DNA of 8,512 bases from CALXJM01 sp963930325 (GTDB taxonomy: Bacteria > Bacillota > Clostridia > TANB77 > CAG-508): assembly GCA_963930325.1 (NCBI GenBank), contig CAWVME010000110.1, positions 1 to 8,512 on the forward strand, in the 5' to 3' direction. The position numbers and the translations under genes are program-made. Of the stretch, positions 5,628 through 8,512 are shown in pieces (within the stretch, counting starts at the first letter, position 1; each line of letters opens with the position of its first letter). The notes under the pieces were generated by a model. The model did not search any database and was not told the origin of the DNA. It worked only from the letters and a program-made list of their open reading frames with translations.

Positions 5628-7016
5628 ATGAAAATTTATTTTTATAATACATTAACAAGGCAAAAGGAAGAATTTAAACCTATTGACTCAAAAGAAGTTA
5701 AAATCTACTCTTGTGGACCTACTGTTTATAAAGATGCTACTATTGGAAACATGAGAACTAATATATTTATGGATAATTTAAGAAGAACTCTAAAATATAA
5801 TGGTTATAAGTTAAAACATGTTATGAACATAACTGATGTAGGTCATTTGGTTTCAGATGGTGATGAAGGCGAAGACAAAATGGAAAAATCTGCCAAAGAA
5901 GAAGGGAAAACACCACTTGAAATAGCAAAATATTATACAAAGTTATTCCTAGAAGACTGCCAAAAATTAAACATAGATATGCCAGAGATTATTTGTAAAG
6001 CAACCGATCACATTAAAGAAATGGAAGAATTTGTACAAAAATTAATAGATAATGGATATGCATATGAAACATCTACAGCTATTTATTTTGATGTTTCAAA
6101 ACTAGATGATTATGGAATTTTATCTGGAATTAATTTAAGAGATCAGAAGGCAGGTGCTAGAGTAGAGATAGATGCAGAAAAGAAAAATCCGTATGACTTT
6201 GCTTTATGGATTAAAGCACCAGAAAACCATATTATGAAATGGGAAAGTCCATGGGGATTATGCTATCCCGGCTGGCATATAGAATGTTCTACTATGAGTA
6301 TGAAATATCTAGGAGAAGTATTCGACATTCATACTGGTGGAGTAGATTTAATACCAACTCATCATGAAAATGAAATTGCACAAAGTAAAGGAATTACAGG
6401 GAAAATACCGGCAAGATTTTGGATGCACGGGGAGTTTTTGCTCATCAATGGAGGGAAAATGTCAAAAAGTTTAAATAATGCTTATCTGGTAAGAGACATT
6501 GAAGCAAAAGGATATGACCCATTAGCATATAAAATGTTAAACTATACATGCCATTACAGGAATAAATTGAACTTTACTTGGGAAGGACTAGAGGCAAGTA
6601 ACAAAGCTTTAATAAAGTTAAGAGAAGGATACCAAAAACACAAAGAAGGAACAGAAAGAATAGAAGAGCAAATTTTAACAAACTATCATGAAAAATTTTT
6701 AGAAGCTATAAATGATGATTTAAATATGCCTTTGGCTATGAGTATAGTTTGGGAAGCAGCTAAAAATACAAAAAAATCAAAACAGATAGCAGAACTACTA
6801 GAGGATTTTGATAAGGTATTAGGAATAAAAATAGCAGAAAGCTCCTCAAAGAGTGAAGAAAAAATCCCAGAAGAAGTTCAAAAATTAGTAGAACTTAGAC
6901 AAAAAGCAAGACAAAATAAAAACTGGGAAGAATCTGATCATATTAGAGATGAGATAAAAAATAGAGGATACCAAATAAAAGATACAAATAATGGTATAAT
7001 AATAGAGAAAATATAA
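5628..7016 (+). CDS. cysS: Cysteine--tRNA ligase (CysRS)
   Basis: This cytoplasmic class I synthetase activates Cys with ATP and charges tRNA-Cys. Its 462 residues match the usual length. The opening Rossmann part shows YSCGPTVY (27-34) and the signature site TIGN (38-41), with Thr in place of the first His of HIGH. The zinc site appears complete: C29, C220, H245 and E249, spaced as in known CysRS. KMSKS is at 277-281. Residues 70-90 (DVGHLVSDGDEGEDKMEKSA) are the longer insertion-bearing version common in Clostridia. The helical C-terminal region (about 320-462) fits the tRNA-binding DALR-type and tail domains. The gene lies 54 bp after the PBP gene and 10 bp before the FemABX gene. No T-box or S-box regulator is seen upstream. 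Confidence 0.96.
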   Translation: MKIYFYNTLTRQKEEFKPIDSKEVKIYSCGPTVYKDATIGNMRTNIFMDNLRRTLKYNGYKLKHVMNITDVGHLVSDGDEGEDKMEKSAKEEGKTPLEIAKYYTKLFLEDCQKLNIDMPEIICKATDHIKEMEEFVQKLIDNGYAYETSTAIYFDVSKLDDYGILSGINLRDQKAGARVEIDAEKKNPYDFALWIKAPENHIMKWESPWGLCYPGWHIECSTMSMKYLGEVFDIHTGGVDLIPTHHENEIAQSKGITGKIPARFWMHGEFLLINGGKMSKSLNNAYLVRDIEAKGYDPLAYKMLNYTCHYRNKLNFTWEGLEASNKALIKLREGYQKHKEGTERIEEQILTNYHEKFLEAINDDLNMPLAMSIVWEAAKNTKKSKQIAELLEDFDKVLGIKIAESSSKSEEKIPEEVQKLVELRQKARQNKNWEESDHIRDEIKNRGYQIKDTNNGIIIEKI

Positions 7017-7021
7017 AGGGG
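7015..7021 (+). promoter_or_regulatory. Shine-Dalgarno of the FemABX gene, overlapping the cysS stop
   Basis: AAAGGGG overlaps the cysS TAA (7014-7016) and ends 5 nt before the ATG at 7027. The overlap suggests translational coupling of the two genes. Confidence 0.75.
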
Positions 7022-7026
7022 TAAAA

Positions 7027-8064
7027 ATGGAATTAGTAAATAAAACTACAGAAAAAGAGTATGAAGAGTTTTTAGAAAAACATGAAAGATGTCATTTTCA
7101 ACAATCCTTAGAGTGGGCTAAAATAAAAGATAATTGGAAAAACGATATTATTTTAGTAAGGAACAAAGAAAACAAAATTATTGGCTCTGTTAGTATACTA
7201 ACTAGAAAAATACCACTCTTTGGAAACTTTATGTATGCACCAAGAGGACCCATTTGTGATATTCATGATAGGAATGTTTTAACAAAGTTAACTGAAGGAA
7301 TAAAAGAACTTGGTAAAAGATATAAAGCTTTTACTTTTAAATTTGAACCAGATATTATAGTACAAGATGAAGAATTTAAGAAAATAATGATAGAACTAGG
7401 ATATACTATAAAAAATGAAGAAAAAAACTTTGACGAAGAAATTCAACCTAAAAAAGTATTTCGTTTAAGTTTAAAGGGAAAAACGGAAGATGAAATTTTT
7501 CAAGGATTTCACTCTAAACATAGGAATATGGTAAGAGCAGCTATTAAAAGAGGGGCAGAAGTACGAGTAGGAACAAGAAGTGACTTGCCAACTTTTCAAA
7601 AAATAATGGAAGAAACAGGAGAAAGAGACAGCTTTATTATAAGAAAGCTAGACTATTTTGAGAAGATTTATGACACTCTAGGCGAAAATCATATTAAATT
7701 GCTTATGGCATATCATGAAGACAAGCCAATTGCAGGAGCACTTATTGCTATTTATGGAAATAAAGCTTGGTATATGTATGCAGCAAGTAGTAATGAAGGA
7801 AGAGAACTAATGCCAAATTACTTATTGCAATGGGAATTAATTAAAATGTTACTTGCTATGAAAATTGAAATTTACGATTTTAGGGGAATCGGAGGAGCAC
7901 ATGAAAATGAAGGCTTATATCGCTTTAAAAGCAGGTTCGGAGGAGATTTTATAGAATTTTTTGAACTATATAAGCATTTTAGTAAAATTCGTTATATATT
8001 GTATGTAAAATCAGAAAAATTATTTAAAAAGTTAAGATCTATAATATTTAAACTTAAAAAATAG
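7027..8064 (+). CDS. FemABX-family peptidoglycan bridge aminoacyltransferase
   Basis: FemABX enzymes move an amino acid (Gly, Ala or Ser in studied cases) from aminoacyl-tRNA to the lysine side chain of a lipid II stem peptide, at the inner face of the membrane. The 345-residue protein shows two GNAT-like halves. Motifs in order are HFQQSLEWAKIK (23-34), YAPRGP (70-75), FHSKHRNMVRAAIKRG (161-176), IAGALIAIYGNKAWYMYAAS (235-254) and YDFRGIGG (283-290) with GLYRFKSRFGG (296-306). The length fits the FemX/MurM-like group that lacks the long coiled-coil arm of FemA (inference). The final stretch, about 315-345, is basic and may touch the membrane. The donor amino acid cannot be told from the sequence. 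Ten bp separate it from cysS, and 27 bp from the next gene. Some family members are wall-unrelated, but the PBP in the same run of genes favours a wall role. Confidence 0.9.
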   Translation: MELVNKTTEKEYEEFLEKHERCHFQQSLEWAKIKDNWKNDIILVRNKENKIIGSVSILTRKIPLFGNFMYAPRGPICDIHDRNVLTKLTEGIKELGKRYKAFTFKFEPDIIVQDEEFKKIMIELGYTIKNEEKNFDEEIQPKKVFRLSLKGKTEDEIFQGFHSKHRNMVRAAIKRGAEVRVGTRSDLPTFQKIMEETGERDSFIIRKLDYFEKIYDTLGENHIKLLMAYHEDKPIAGALIAIYGNKAWYMYAASSNEGRELMPNYLLQWELIKMLLAMKIEIYDFRGIGGAHENEGLYRFKSRFGGDFIEFFELYKHFSKIRYILYVKSEKLFKKLRSIIFKLKK

Positions 8065-8075
8065 ATAAACTGAAG

Positions 8076-8083
8076 AAAGGAAG
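8076..8083 (+). promoter_or_regulatory. Shine-Dalgarno deciding the GTG start of the last gene
   Basis: AAAGGAAG ends 8 nt before GTG 8092. An in-frame TAG at 8086-8088 rules out any earlier start, and the first in-frame ATG is 40 codons in, inside the first membrane segment, so GTG is preferred. Confidence 0.75.
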
Positions 8084-8091
8084 AATAGGAA

Positions 8092-8512
8092 GTGAAAGAA
8101 CAAAAATTGAATTTCCTAACAAGAATTAGTTCAGCTATTAAATTAGAAGGATATCAAGAATTAGCAGCAGATAAAATATTTGAAACCATAAAATATGTGG
8201 CCAAATTAATGATAATATTCGTACTAGTTGTAAGTATTGGGATTACTGTTAAATTTAATACTATGTTAGATGATGGCACATTAGAAGAGTATATGCAGGG
8301 AATAGAGAACTATGGAGTAGAAAGTAATGTTACACAAGAAATGATACAAGAAGTTAGAAACTCAGATAGAACTGTTATATGTGTAGGTTTTTATTTAATA
8401 ACTGCATTATACACTTATACCATTTATTTTATACTTGTTATGATGGACATTTTACTATTATCTGTGCTTGGATTTTTTATTTCACGAATTTTTAGAATAC
8501 GATTAAGATATG
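8092..8512 (+). CDS. DUF1189-like integral membrane protein, 3'-truncated by the window
   Basis: An open frame from GTG 8092 runs off the window end with 140 codons visible. The start MKEQKLNFLTRISSAIKLEG and the later stretch DILLLSVLGFFISRIFRIRL (119-138) resemble the DUF1189 family, whose members are about 250 residues long with several membrane helices and unknown function. Visible layout: a cytoplasmic amphipathic start (1-33), a membrane helix (about 36-53), an acidic loop (54-92) probably outside, then two close hydrophobic segments (about 95-116 and 118-133) followed by a basic turn (RIFRIRLR). The outer loop seems short for the family. No catalytic motif is seen. It lies 27 bp after the FemABX gene and is probably cotranscribed. 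The family call is from memory of sequence style, so it is moderate. Confidence 0.6.
   Translation, partial: MKEQKLNFLTRISSAIKLEGYQELAADKIFETIKYVAKLMIIFVLVVSIGITVKFNTMLDDGTLEEYMQGIENYGVESNVTQEMIQEVRNSDRTVICVGFYLITALYTYTIYFILVMMDILLLSVLGFFISRIFRIRLRY

Noticed and set aside
6995..7000. TATAAT at the end of cysS as a promoter for the FemABX gene
   Set aside because: No -35 match at a fitting distance; such hexamers are expected by chance in this AT-rich DNA.
1..8512. CRISPR array, tRNA/rRNA gene, insertion sequence, prophage or defence cassette
   Set aside because: No spaced direct repeats, transposase or integrase motifs, tRNA-like folds or effector domains were seen; base composition looks even across the window.

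Overview
The window reads as an AT-rich, low-GC chromosomal segment of a Gram-positive bacterium. It most resembles the Clostridia side of the Firmicutes (Bacillota), and possibly an uncultured gut lineage. The reasons are Lys/Glu/Ile/Asn-rich proteins dominated by A/T-ending codons, AGGAG-type ribosome binding sites, two GTG starts, TGA used as a normal stop (dprA), and the gene content: GH25 lysozyme, short DprA, class A PBP, FemABX transferase and a DUF1189-like membrane protein. The organism call is inference from style and content; no rRNA is present. All genes are on the + strand and tightly packed.

Region by region. Positions 1-774 hold the 3' part of a GH25 muramidase gene, cut by the window start. 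Fifteen bases later comes folD (790-1638), probably in the same transcript, closed by a clear intrinsic terminator (1654-1684). A 238-bp gap (1639-1876) holds that terminator, a second unexplained hairpin (1688-1715), a candidate promoter (-10 at 1827-1832) and a short leader whose only good Shine-Dalgarno lies 31 nt before the dprA start with a small hairpin in between. dprA (1877-2743) follows. A 103-bp gap carries a good promoter (TTGAAA-17-TATACT) for a large bifunctional class A penicillin-binding protein with a GTG start (2847-5573). It is followed by cysS (5628-7016), a FemABX-family transferase (7027-8064) and the first 140 codons of a DUF1189-like membrane protein (8092 to the end). 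From the PBP onward the spacing (54, 10 and 27 bp) suggests one operon.

How the genes fit together. Three products act on the cell wall: the GH25 enzyme cuts glycan strands, the PBP polymerises and crosslinks them, and the FemABX protein probably adds amino acids from aminoacyl-tRNA to the stem-peptide bridge. cysS beside the FemABX gene joins a tRNA-charging enzyme to a tRNA-using one, but no direct functional link can be read from the sequence. folD (one-carbon metabolism) and dprA (uptake of transforming DNA) are housekeeping or accessory neighbours.

I see no CRISPR array, tRNA or rRNA gene, insertion sequence, phage gene, toxin-antitoxin pair or defence cassette, and no convincing new multi-gene system. 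The most notable details are the C-terminal extension of the PBP (paired-Cys repeats, an Ig-like domain and an Asn-rich tail), the TIGN form of the cysteinyl-tRNA synthetase HIGH motif, and the hairpin between the Shine-Dalgarno and start of dprA.
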